Shown here piece by piece: positions 7,824-16,406 of a stretch of DNA of 64,000 bases. Position numbers and translations under genes: made by a program. The notes beneath the pieces were generated by a model. It had not been told where the DNA came from and did not search any database. It saw only the letters and a program-made list of their open reading frames with translations. Source of the stretch: Halovulum marinum (GTDB lineage: Bacteria; Pseudomonadota; Alphaproteobacteria; Rhodobacterales; Rhodobacteraceae); NCBI RefSeq assembly GCF_009697225.1, contig NZ_WIND01000001.1, positions 496,001 through 560,000 of the forward strand, written 5' to 3'. The first letter of the stretch is position 1. Each line of letters begins with the position of its first letter.

Positions 7824-8348
7824 CTAGAGAGCGCAGAGACCGCGGATCGCCAGAGTGAATGCGTCGATCCCGAAGCTCGTTTCCAGATCCTGCCCCGAAC
7901 GGCGCAGCCATCTGTCCTGGATCGCATATGCTTCGGTCTCCGAAGCGGCGAGGCAGGGATAGCGGTCACCGCGGAGCGCCTGGGCATGGTGCACCAGCTC
8001 GTGGACGATTATCGACTCGGAGGCCGGCTCTCCCGGGGTCCACGCTCCCGCCAGAAGGATCACCTGCTGCGACCGGTCGTAAAGCGCGACGATGCTGACG
8101 CTGTCGGTGCCGCGCATCGGCTGGCCGGTATAGAGCGTGACCAGGGCATCCGGCGACATGACCCGGACCCGCGGTGGCGGGGCCCGTCCCTCGATCCGCA
8201 ATTCGCGTCCCACCCAGTCCCACAGGTCAGATATGCGCGTGCAGGGCGAAATGCATGTCGCGCCCGCCATCGGCGCGATGCTCAGAACGAGGCCGAACGC
8301 GATCGGCGCGAGCGGGATTCGAGCTATGGAATCGCGAAATCCGCACAT
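7824..8348 (-). CDS. Secreted HExxH-motif hypothetical protein
   Basis: 174 residues from the start at 8348, chosen because GGGAGA lies 7 bases before it; in-frame ATGs further upstream lack a ribosome site. A signal peptide precedes cysteines at ATCISPC. Near residue 130 is IIVHELVHHAQAL, an HExxH zinc-protease signature, followed by a conserved-looking ASETEAYAIQDRWL segment whose glutamates could supply the third zinc ligand. This arrangement is seen in small uncharacterised DUF6647-like proteins. It is convergent with the TRAP binding protein and separates it from its permease genes. Protease activity is inferred from the motif only. Confidence 0.7.
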   Translation of the reverse strand: MCGFRDSIARIPLAPIAFGLVLSIAPMAGATCISPCTRISDLWDWVGRELRIEGRAPPPRVRVMSPDALVTLYTGQPMRGTDSVSIVALYDRSQQVILLAGAWTPGEPASESIIVHELVHHAQALRGDRYPCLAASETEAYAIQDRWLRRSGQDLETSFGIDAFTLAIRGLCAL

Positions 8349-8481
8349 TTCGGGGTCTCCCATTCGATGAACGAGCAAGACCCGGCCGGGCACCACGCTA
8401 CGACGTGGAGTGCACCCGGAATCAGATTATCACATCACGCTTCGGCAATATGTATGCAAGCGCACAGCTGGCGGGGGGCCG

Positions 8482-9873
8482 TCAACCCGCCGCCACCTTC
8501 GGCAGCCAGGTGACGATCTGCGGGAATATGAACAGGATCGCGATACCGATGATCTGCAGCACGACAAAGGGCAGGACGCCCTTGTAGATGTCCCCCGTCC
8601 TGACCGAGTTCGGCGCCACCCCGCGCAGGTAGAACAGCGCGAAGCCGAACGGCGGCGTCAGGAACGAGGTCTGCAGGTTCACCCCCACCAGCACGCCCAG
8701 CCAGACCGGATCGACGTCCAGCGCCAGCAGCACCGGTGCGGTGATCGGGATCACGATGAAGATGATCTCGAAGGTATCGAGGATGAAGCCCAGCAGGAAC
8801 ATCACCGCCATCACCATCGCCACCGCGACCAGCCGCCCGCCGGGCAGCGCGGCCAGGAACTCGTGCACCAGGTTGTCGCCGCCCATCAGCCGGAACACGA
8901 TCGAGAACACCGAGGCGCCGAACAGGATGATGAACACCATGCTGGTGATCGTCGCCGTCGCCACCGCCGTCTCGCGCAGCACGCCGAAGGACAGGCGCCA
9001 GCGCAGCGCCGCCAGGATCATCGCACCCACCGCGCCGACCGAGGCCGCCTCGGTCGGGGTGGCGATACCGCCCAGGATCGACCCCAGCACCGCAATGATC
9101 AGCAGCAGCGGCGGCAGCAGCGCCACCAGGATCTCGCGCGGCAGGTGCCGCTTCTCGTCCGCCGGGACCGGCGTCGCGGGACAGCTTTCGGGGTCGGTGA
9201 TCGCCTTGAAGATCGTGTACGCGGTGTACAGGCCGACCAGCAGGATCCCCGGCAGCAGCGCGCCCGCGAACAGATCGCCCACCGACACCGGGACCGGGGC
9301 GAAGTTGCCCTTCTCCATCTGCACCTGGCTGTTGATCGACGACAGCATGTCGCCCATGAAGATCAGCACCGTCGACGGCGGGATGATCTGGCCCAGCGTG
9401 CCGCTGGCGCAGATCACGCCGGTCGCCAGCCGCGGATCGTAGCCCGCGCGCAGCATCGCCGGCAGCGAGATCAGCCCCATCGTCACCACCGTCGCCCCGA
9501 CCACCCCGGTCGAGGCCGCCAGCAGCGCGCCCACCAGGATCACCGAGATGCCCAAGCCGCCGCGCAGGTTGCCGAACAGCTTGCCCATGGTCAGCAGCAG
9601 CTGCTCGGCGATGCGCGAACGCTCCAGCATCACGCCCATGAAGATGAACAGCGGCACCGCGACCAGCACCTCGTTGGTCATGTAGCCGATGTAGCGGTTC
9701 GGCAGGCTGCCGAAGTTCGACGGGTCGAACACGCCGAAGGCCATGCCGACCAGGCCGAACAGCAGCGACACGCCGGCAAGGGTGAAGGCCACCGGGAAGC
9801 CCAGCAGCAGGAAGGCGATGATGCCGAAGAACATCAGCCCGGAGAGCAGCTCACCGATCAGCACGGGATCCAT
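8482..9873 (-). CDS. TRAP transporter large permease subunit (DctM family)
   Basis: 463 residues, longer than most DctM proteins and typical of the subgroup that works with TakP/FcbT-like binding proteins. It has about 12-13 membrane helices with a hydrophilic insert near residues 215-230 (DPESCPATPVPADEKRH). Signature stretches include SGTLGQIIPPSTVLIFMGDM and LTPPFGFALFYLRG. Its ATG lies within the last codons of the DctQ gene (one-base overlap at 9873). The likely binding protein is the divergent gene at 6666. Confidence 0.93.
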   Translation of the reverse strand: MDPVLIGELLSGLMFFGIIAFLLLGFPVAFTLAGVSLLFGLVGMAFGVFDPSNFGSLPNRYIGYMTNEVLVAVPLFIFMGVMLERSRIAEQLLLTMGKLFGNLRGGLGISVILVGALLAASTGVVGATVVTMGLISLPAMLRAGYDPRLATGVICASGTLGQIIPPSTVLIFMGDMLSSINSQVQMEKGNFAPVPVSVGDLFAGALLPGILLVGLYTAYTIFKAITDPESCPATPVPADEKRHLPREILVALLPPLLLIIAVLGSILGGIATPTEAASVGAVGAMILAALRWRLSFGVLRETAVATATITSMVFIILFGASVFSIVFRLMGGDNLVHEFLAALPGGRLVAVAMVMAVMFLLGFILDTFEIIFIVIPITAPVLLALDVDPVWLGVLVGVNLQTSFLTPPFGFALFYLRGVAPNSVRTGDIYKGVLPFVVLQIIGIAILFIFPQIVTWLPKVAAG

Positions 9874-10439
9874 CAGGCGGCGCCCTCCGCGGCGGCAAGC
9901 TCGTCATAACGCATCCGGCGCGGCACCAGGTCGCCGCGCCCGCCCAGGATCAGGATCGAACGGCAGATCATCGCGATGCCCTGCAGCGCCACCGCCCCCG
10001 CGAACAGCAGGATGAAGCTTTTCAGCACGAACAGCCCCGGCATGCCGCCGACGTTGGCCGAGCCCTCGGCAAAGGACCACGAGCGGGCGACGAAGGGCCA
10101 GGAATAGGCGATGACCACGAACATGAACGGCAGCAGGAACACCACCGAGCCGATCAGGTCGACCCAGGCCTTCCGGCGCTCCGAAGCCGGGCGATAGAAG
10201 ATGTCGACGCGCACATGGCTGTCGCGCAGCAGCGCGAAGCCGCCCACGGCGGTGAACATCGCCCCGCTCAGCCAGATGTACAGGTCCTGCATCCACACGA
10301 AGCTGGTCGCGAAGGCGTAGCGCAGCACGACGACGCTGAAGCAGACCACCACGATGCCCAGCGACAGCCAGGCGAACACCGCGCCCAGCGCCGCGTTCAG
10401 CGCGCTGATCGCCGCCGCCACCATACCCAGATATCTCAT
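9873..10439 (-). CDS. TRAP transporter small permease subunit (DctQ family)
   Basis: 188 residues from the ATG at 10439, which has GGGAGGGG 2-3 bases upstream; an in-frame ATG 69 bases earlier would add an Arg/Lys-rich leader and is rejected. Four membrane helices, with the DctQ segment RYAFATSFVWMQDLYIW and the conserved arginine/aspartate region RDSHVRVDIFYR. Translationally linked to the DctM gene that follows. Confidence 0.9.
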   Translation of the reverse strand: MRYLGMVAAAISALNAALGAVFAWLSLGIVVVCFSVVVLRYAFATSFVWMQDLYIWLSGAMFTAVGGFALLRDSHVRVDIFYRPASERRKAWVDLIGSVVFLLPFMFVVIAYSWPFVARSWSFAEGSANVGGMPGLFVLKSFILLFAGAVALQGIAMICRSILILGGRGDLVPRRMRYDELAAAEGAA

Positions 10440-10599
10440 CGCCCCTCCCGTCCGCGCGGACTCTCGCCGCCGCCTGCCCTTCTTTCGAACGCGGCCGCTG
10501 TCTTGCATGGCGAACGCCGTCGCACAACGGAATTCTTTCCCGGTGCGGACGTTCCGGTGCCGCAGTGTAGCGGCAACAGGCCCGGGCGGGCCAACAGCT

Positions 10600-11436
10600 T
10601 CAGGCGGTCAGCATGCGCAGCGCGGTGATCGCCAGGAACAGGGCGAAGGCGCGCTTCAGGTTGGCCGGGTTCAGCGCGTGGGCCAGCCGCGCGCCCAGCG
10701 GCGCGCACAGAAAGCTCATCGGCGCGATCAGCGCCGCCGCGGGCAGGCTGACGTAACCGAGGCTGCCCGGCGGCAGATCGTCGATCCCCCACCCGGCCCA
10801 GATGAATCCGGCAACGCCCGGCACCGCGATCAGCAGGCCCAGCGCCGCGGCGGTGCCCACTGCCCGGTGCGGCGGAAAGCTGAACGCCGACAGCGTCGGC
10901 ACCGACAGCGTGCCGCCGCCGATCCCCATCAGCGCCGAAATCACCCCGATCACCCCGGCGATGGTCCGGTTCACCCAGGCCCGCACCGGCAAGTGGTCCT
11001 GGATCACCAGCGTCTTCGGGATCGCCATGTTGACCGCCACCACCAGCGCCACGACCCCGAAGATCGCGCGCAGATCGCCGCCCGAGACCACCTTGGCCAG
11101 TAGCCCGCCGGCCAGCGCGCCGGCAAACACCCCCGGCCCCCACAGCCGCAGCAGCGGCCGGTCCACCGTGCCGCGCCGCGCGTGCGAGCGCATCGACGAG
11201 ATCGACGTCGGCACGATCGTCGCCAGCGAGGTCGCCACCGCCAGATGGCTGGCGTATTCCGGCGCGACGTTCAGCAGCGTGAGCACCCAGAACAGCACCG
11301 GCACGATGACGATGCCGCCGCCGACGCCCAGCAGCCCGGCCAGAACGCCGGCAATCACGCCGGTGGTGGCCAGGCCCGCCACCAGCAGCACGATGGTCAG
11401 CCCGTCGAGCGTGGCGGGATCAAGCTGGGTCTCCAC
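10600..11436 (-). CDS. TSUP/TauE family membrane exporter (sulfite exporter-like)
   Basis: 278 residues with about eight membrane helices. Two TSUP repeat signatures are visible: VLAGLLGVGGGIVIVPVLFW near residue 30 and ISALMGIGGGTLSVPTLSAF near residue 165. The family exports sulfite or other sulfur-containing or organic anions; several members serve taurine and sulfonate catabolism. The start is GTG with GAGGAA 8 bases before. It follows the broken allophanate hydrolase remnant on the same strand. A sulfite role would fit the organosulfonate-like module at 18.8-26.3 kb, but this is speculation. Confidence 0.85.
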   Translation of the reverse strand: METQLDPATLDGLTIVLLVAGLATTGVIAGVLAGLLGVGGGIVIVPVLFWVLTLLNVAPEYASHLAVATSLATIVPTSISSMRSHARRGTVDRPLLRLWGPGVFAGALAGGLLAKVVSGGDLRAIFGVVALVVAVNMAIPKTLVIQDHLPVRAWVNRTIAGVIGVISALMGIGGGTLSVPTLSAFSFPPHRAVGTAAALGLLIAVPGVAGFIWAGWGIDDLPPGSLGYVSLPAAALIAPMSFLCAPLGARLAHALNPANLKRAFALFLAITALRMLTA

Positions 11437-11539
11437 GGCGCGAATTCCTCATGCGGTGCGGCTGGCCGGCGGCGGGTACCGCCGGCCAAGCCCTCGCCCA
11501 GCCGCGCGCCGTTGTCCAGCCCCCCGTGCGCCGCGGCGA

Positions 11540-11960
11540 TCAGCCGCCGGCGCCGGGCTGCGCACGCAGGAAGCCGCGCCAGCCGCCGAATGCGGTGATG
11601 TCCTGCGCGCCCTGCACGCCCGAGGATTCCACCAACAGCCCCTTCACCGGCCGCCCGTCCCGCAGCCGGATCGTGCCGAGGGTCCGCGGCGCGCGGCAGC
11701 GCCCAGGTCTCGACCTCGATGGTGCGGCCCTTCTCGATCCGCAGCAGGCCCGGGCCCGCGGGCGGCCCTTCGGCCAGCGCGTACATCCGGTATCCCGGCG
11801 CCGTGGCGGTACGCGCGAGGAACCGCGCGCCGCGGCCGGTCAGCTCTGCGTTCAGCGGCAGGCCCGACATGTGCCCGCCGCAGACCGCGAGTTCGATCTC
11901 GTCGGTCGCCACCGAAACGCCTTTCCCGAGGAACTGGCTGCCGCCGCTCTGCGTGCTCAC
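11540..11960 (-). pseudogene. Remnant of allophanate hydrolase C-terminal domain (AtzF-like), frameshifted
   Basis: The minus-strand frame from about 11960 reads EIELAVCGGHMSGLPLN, LTGRGARFLARTATAPGYRM, YALAEGPP and GLLRIEKG, ending TIEVETWALPRAA. This is the C-terminal domain of allophanate hydrolase, the enzyme that splits allophanate to CO2 and ammonia. After WALPRAA the frame breaks. In the next frame the family sequence resumes as TLGTIRLRDGRPVKGLLVES, then QDITAFGGWRGFL and a stop at 11540. Compared with the family about a dozen residues are also missing at the break. The amidase domain (some 400 residues) is absent; its place is taken by the divergent LysR gene. Confidence 0.8.
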
Positions 11961-12058
11961 CTGGCGGTCCTTTCCGTCACGTCTTACCGGCGACAGGTTG
12001 CCGGGGGTGACAGTCGGCGGCGCCGGCGATAACTTCCAGTGCTGATATTTCACAAATC

Positions 12059-12077
12059 CGGTGCATTAATTGCACCG
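12059..12077. promoter_or_regulatory. Dyad in front of the LysR gene
   Basis: CGGTGCA, five bases TTAAT, then TGCACCG: perfect seven-base arms with an AT centre, ending 14 bases before the TTG start of the LysR gene. Position and form suit an autoregulatory operator or a short stem in the leader. Confidence 0.4.
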
Positions 12078-12091
12078 CCGGAGGCGGGCCG

Positions 12092-12991
12092 TTGCGCCAT
12101 CTGAAGGTCTACCAGATGATCGAGGCGGTCACCCGCGCGGGGTCGATCCGCAAGGCGGCCGAGGACATGAACATCACCGCCTCGGCGCTGAACCGGCGCA
12201 TCCAGGGCTTCGAGCAGGAGTTCGGCTCGGAGATCTTCGAGCGGCTGCCGCGCGGCATGCGCCTGAACCCGGCGGGCGAGTTGCTGCTGCACCACATCCG
12301 TGCGCAGAAGACCGACCTGGCGCGGGTGCAGTCGCAGGTTGCGGACCTGTCCGGTGTGCGGCGCGGGCACGTCACGATCGCCTGCTCGCAGGCGCTGCTG
12401 CCGTATTTCCTGCCGCGGCAGATCGCGCTCTACCGCCGTGACCACCCGGGCGTGACCTTCTCGGTGCGGGTCCGCGACCGGGTGCAGGCCGAGAAGGATC
12501 TTGTCAGTTTCCACAGCGACCTGGCACTGGTGTTCGAACCCGCGCACATGGTCGATTTCGAGGTGCTCTACGCCATCGACCAGCCGGTGCACGCGATCAT
12601 GAGCCGTGCGCATCCGCTGGCCGCCGCCAGAACGCTGCGGCTGCGCCAGTGCCTGGACTACGACCTGGTGGTGCCGGGGCCGCAATACGGCGTCCGCACG
12701 CTGCTGGACCGCGCCGCGAAGCGCATCGGCCGGCAGCTGGAGCCGGCGCTGGAGACGGAATCCTTCGAGATGATCCGCCACTTCGCCGCCCTGGGCCAGA
12801 CGATCGGCTTCCAGATCCCGATCGGGCTGAATCCCGCCGCGCACGAGGACGTGGCCAGCATCCCGCTGTCCGAGTCCGACCTGCCCGCGGGGCAGCTGTA
12901 CCTGGGCCAGCTGCGCGGCCGGGCGCTGCCGGTCGCGTCGATCAGGTTCGCGCAGCAGCTGACCGCGGCGCTGGACGCGACCGGCGGCTGA
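12092..12991 (+). CDS. LysR-family transcriptional regulator
   Basis: 299 residues, starting at TTG with GGAGGCGGG immediately upstream. The HTH reads AVTRAGSIRKAAEDMNITAS, then ALNRRIQGFEQEFGSEIFER, a clear LysR domain. The effector domain is of the less common type that starts VRRGHVTIACSQALLPYFLP. The neighbours are the allophanate remnant and TSUP gene upstream (divergent) and the alpha-glucoside transporter downstream (convergent), so its target is not obvious; the dyad before its own start suggests autoregulation. Confidence 0.92.
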   Translation: MRHLKVYQMIEAVTRAGSIRKAAEDMNITASALNRRIQGFEQEFGSEIFERLPRGMRLNPAGELLLHHIRAQKTDLARVQSQVADLSGVRRGHVTIACSQALLPYFLPRQIALYRRDHPGVTFSVRVRDRVQAEKDLVSFHSDLALVFEPAHMVDFEVLYAIDQPVHAIMSRAHPLAAARTLRLRQCLDYDLVVPGPQYGVRTLLDRAAKRIGRQLEPALETESFEMIRHFAALGQTIGFQIPIGLNPAAHEDVASIPLSESDLPAGQLYLGQLRGRALPVASIRFAQQLTAALDATGG

Positions 12992-13000
12992 GACCGCGGC

Positions 13001-14122
<1,122 letters not shown>

Positions 14123-14168
14123 GCCCGCGCGTCCTCCCTTCGCCGCCTCACGCCCTGTCTCCGGGCGT

Positions 14169-15308
14169 TCATTTCACCGACCCCGCCAGCAGGCCGCGCA
14201 CCAGGTAGCGCTGCATGGCGAAGAACACCGCCAGCGGCACCGCGATCGACACGAAGGCCGAGGTTGCCAGGATCTCCCAGTCGCCGCCGCGCGAGCCCAG
14301 CAGGTTCACCAGCCGGCCGGTCAGCACCAGCCGCTCGTCGTCGGTGCCCAGGAACACCAGCGCCACCAGCAGGTCGTTCCAGGTCCACAGGAACTGGAAG
14401 ATCGCGAACGACGCCAGCGCCGGGAACGACAGCGGCAGGATGATCTTGACGAAGATCTGGAAGTCGGTGGCGCCGTCGACGCGGGCGTTCTCGATGATGT
14501 CGCGCGGCAGGCCGACCATGTAGTTGCGCAGCAGGTAGATCGCCAGCGGCATGCCGAAGGCGGTGTGCGCCGCCCAGGTTCCCATGTAGGTCTTGCCGAT
14601 GCCGATCACGTTGTGGATCTGCAGCAGCGGGATCAGCGCCAGCTGCAGCGGGACGACCAGCAGCGCCACCACCGCCGCGACCAGCAGCGCGCGGCCGGGA
14701 AAGTCCATCCACGCCAGCGCGTAGGCGGCGAAGGCGGCGATCAGGATCGGGATGACGGTGGACGGGATCGCTACCGTGGCGGTGTTGATGAAGGACTGGC
14801 CGACGCCCGCCCCGGCGGTGCCGCTGAACAGCACGTTCTCATAGTTCGCCAGGGTGAACTCGGGCGGCGACGAGGCGGTGGCGAACACCCGCGGCAGGCG
14901 CTGGCCCTCGAAGCTTTCCGGCCCGGCGAGGGTGAAGGTCCCGCCCTCGTCCAGCGTCAGCGTGACGCCGTCGCCAAGATCGGCGGTGGCGCCCGGCTCA
15001 TACGCCTCGACATCGCGCGAGCTGGTGCCCCAGGCCTTGATCGTCATGTCGCGGTTCGGGAACAGATCGCCCTGCAGCACGAAGCGGCCGCCCTGCTGCA
15101 CCTCGTCGCCGCCGACGCGGACCGCGGGCTCGTTGCGCTGCTGCGTCGAGAACGCCGCCCACCAGCCCGAGCCCGAGATCTGGTCGCCGGTGCGGAACGA
15201 CGACACGAACAGGCCGGCGGTGGGGAACAGCCACAGGATCACCAGCAGCACCACGGCGATGTGCACCGCCCAGGTCAGCCCCGACTTGCGTCCCGCGATA
15301 TTGTCCAT
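14169..15308 (-). CDS. aglG: Sugar ABC transporter permease (MalG/AglG-like)
   Basis: 379 residues, about 100 longer than ordinary MalG-type permeases. The extra length lies between the first helix (HIAVVLLVILWLFPTAGLFV) and the second, as a soluble periplasmic loop rich in acidic residues, which is characteristic of AglG. The cytoplasmic EAA loop reads ENARVDGATDFQIFVKIILP. It lies 13 bases after the AglF-like gene. The long loop is the main reason for preferring the alpha-glucoside assignment. Confidence 0.8.
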   Translation of the reverse strand: MDNIAGRKSGLTWAVHIAVVLLVILWLFPTAGLFVSSFRTGDQISGSGWWAAFSTQQRNEPAVRVGGDEVQQGGRFVLQGDLFPNRDMTIKAWGTSSRDVEAYEPGATADLGDGVTLTLDEGGTFTLAGPESFEGQRLPRVFATASSPPEFTLANYENVLFSGTAGAGVGQSFINTATVAIPSTVIPILIAAFAAYALAWMDFPGRALLVAAVVALLVVPLQLALIPLLQIHNVIGIGKTYMGTWAAHTAFGMPLAIYLLRNYMVGLPRDIIENARVDGATDFQIFVKIILPLSFPALASFAIFQFLWTWNDLLVALVFLGTDDERLVLTGRLVNLLGSRGGDWEILATSAFVSIAVPLAVFFAMQRYLVRGLLAGSVK

Positions 15309-15321
15309 CGGCCCGCCCCCC

Positions 15322-16320
15322 TCAGCGCATCTCGCGGCGCGCGTTGCGCACGTTCCAGACCAGGATCGGCGTCACCAGCAGCATGATGACGATGGCGCTG
15401 GCCGAACCGACGCCCCAGTCGAAGGCGCGGAACATGCGGTCGTACATGTAGTTGGCCAGCACCTGCGTGCCCCACTGCCCGTTGGTCATCGCCAGCACGA
15501 TGTCGAACACCTTCAGCACCACCAGCGTGATCGTGGTCCACACCACGACGATGGTCGGCATGATCTGCGGCACCTTGATCTTGAAGAAGATCTGGAACGG
15601 GTTGGCGCCGTCGACGATGGCGGCCTCGACGGTTTCCTCGGGAATGCCGCGCAGCGCGGCGGACAGGATCACCATGGCGAACCCGGTCTGGATCCAGATC
15701 AGCACCACCATCAGCAGGAAGTTGTTCCACGGCTCGATCGTCAGCCAGGTCTGCGGCGCGCCGCCCAGCGCGGTCCAGATCGCGTTCAGCACGCCGATCT
15801 GGTCGGCGCCGGCGGGGCGGGTGTCGTAGATCAGCTTCCAGATCACCGAGGCGCCGACGAAGCTGATCGCCATCGGCATGAAGATGATCGACTTGGCGAC
15901 ATTGCCCCAGCTGATGCGGTCGGTCAGCTGCGCCGCCAGCAGGCCGAAGGCGGTCGACATCGCCGGCACCACCACCAGCCACAGCATGTTGTTGCGGATC
16001 GCCTCGAGGAACTTCGGCTCGGCCGCCATCTGCCGGTAGTTCGCCAGCCCGACAAAGGCGCCGCCCTGGTCGCGGTCGGTCAGCGAGAACCACAGCGTCG
16101 CCAGCACCGGGTACACCAGGTACAGCGCCAGCACGAAGATCGCCGGGCCCATGAACAGCCACGGCCGGATCATGTTTGCCCGGTTGATGTTGCGTCCGGC
16201 GTTGGGCCCGCGCGCCGGGTACAGGACCTTGTCGAGAAACTGGTTGGAGAAATAGAAGTAGCCGATGCAGATCCCGACGCCCAGGACCACGGTGATCATC
16301 CCCTGCAGGACCGGATGCAT
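15322..16320 (-). CDS. aglF: Sugar ABC transporter permease (MalF/AglF-like)
   Basis: 332 residues with about eight membrane helices. The first, VVLGVGICIGYFYFSNQFLD, is followed by a basic cytosolic stretch, and the EAA loop is EAAIVDGANPFQIFFKIKVP. The ATG at 16320 is preceded by GGGGAGAGG. Length and N-terminus match AglF better than the larger MalF. A stem-loop lies between this gene and the binding-protein gene upstream. Confidence 0.82.
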   Translation of the reverse strand: MHPVLQGMITVVLGVGICIGYFYFSNQFLDKVLYPARGPNAGRNINRANMIRPWLFMGPAIFVLALYLVYPVLATLWFSLTDRDQGGAFVGLANYRQMAAEPKFLEAIRNNMLWLVVVPAMSTAFGLLAAQLTDRISWGNVAKSIIFMPMAISFVGASVIWKLIYDTRPAGADQIGVLNAIWTALGGAPQTWLTIEPWNNFLLMVVLIWIQTGFAMVILSAALRGIPEETVEAAIVDGANPFQIFFKIKVPQIMPTIVVVWTTITLVVLKVFDIVLAMTNGQWGTQVLANYMYDRMFRAFDWGVGSASAIVIMLLVTPILVWNVRNARREMR

Positions 16321-16361
16321 GGCCTCTCCCCTTCCGACTGTCGCGCCCTGCCGGGCCGGTG

Positions 16362-16386
16362 GGGATCCCGGCGCTGCCGGAATCCC
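16362..16386 (-). promoter_or_regulatory. Stem-loop between binding-protein and permease genes
   Basis: On the minus strand GGGATTCCGGC and GCCGGGATCCC pair over eleven positions (one T-G wobble) around the loop AGC. It lies 20 bases after the aglE stop and 42 before the aglF start. Such hairpins often protect the upstream message so that binding protein is made in excess over permease. Confidence 0.55.
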
Positions 16387-16406
16387 GTGGGTCTGGTGGC
16401 GGGGCG

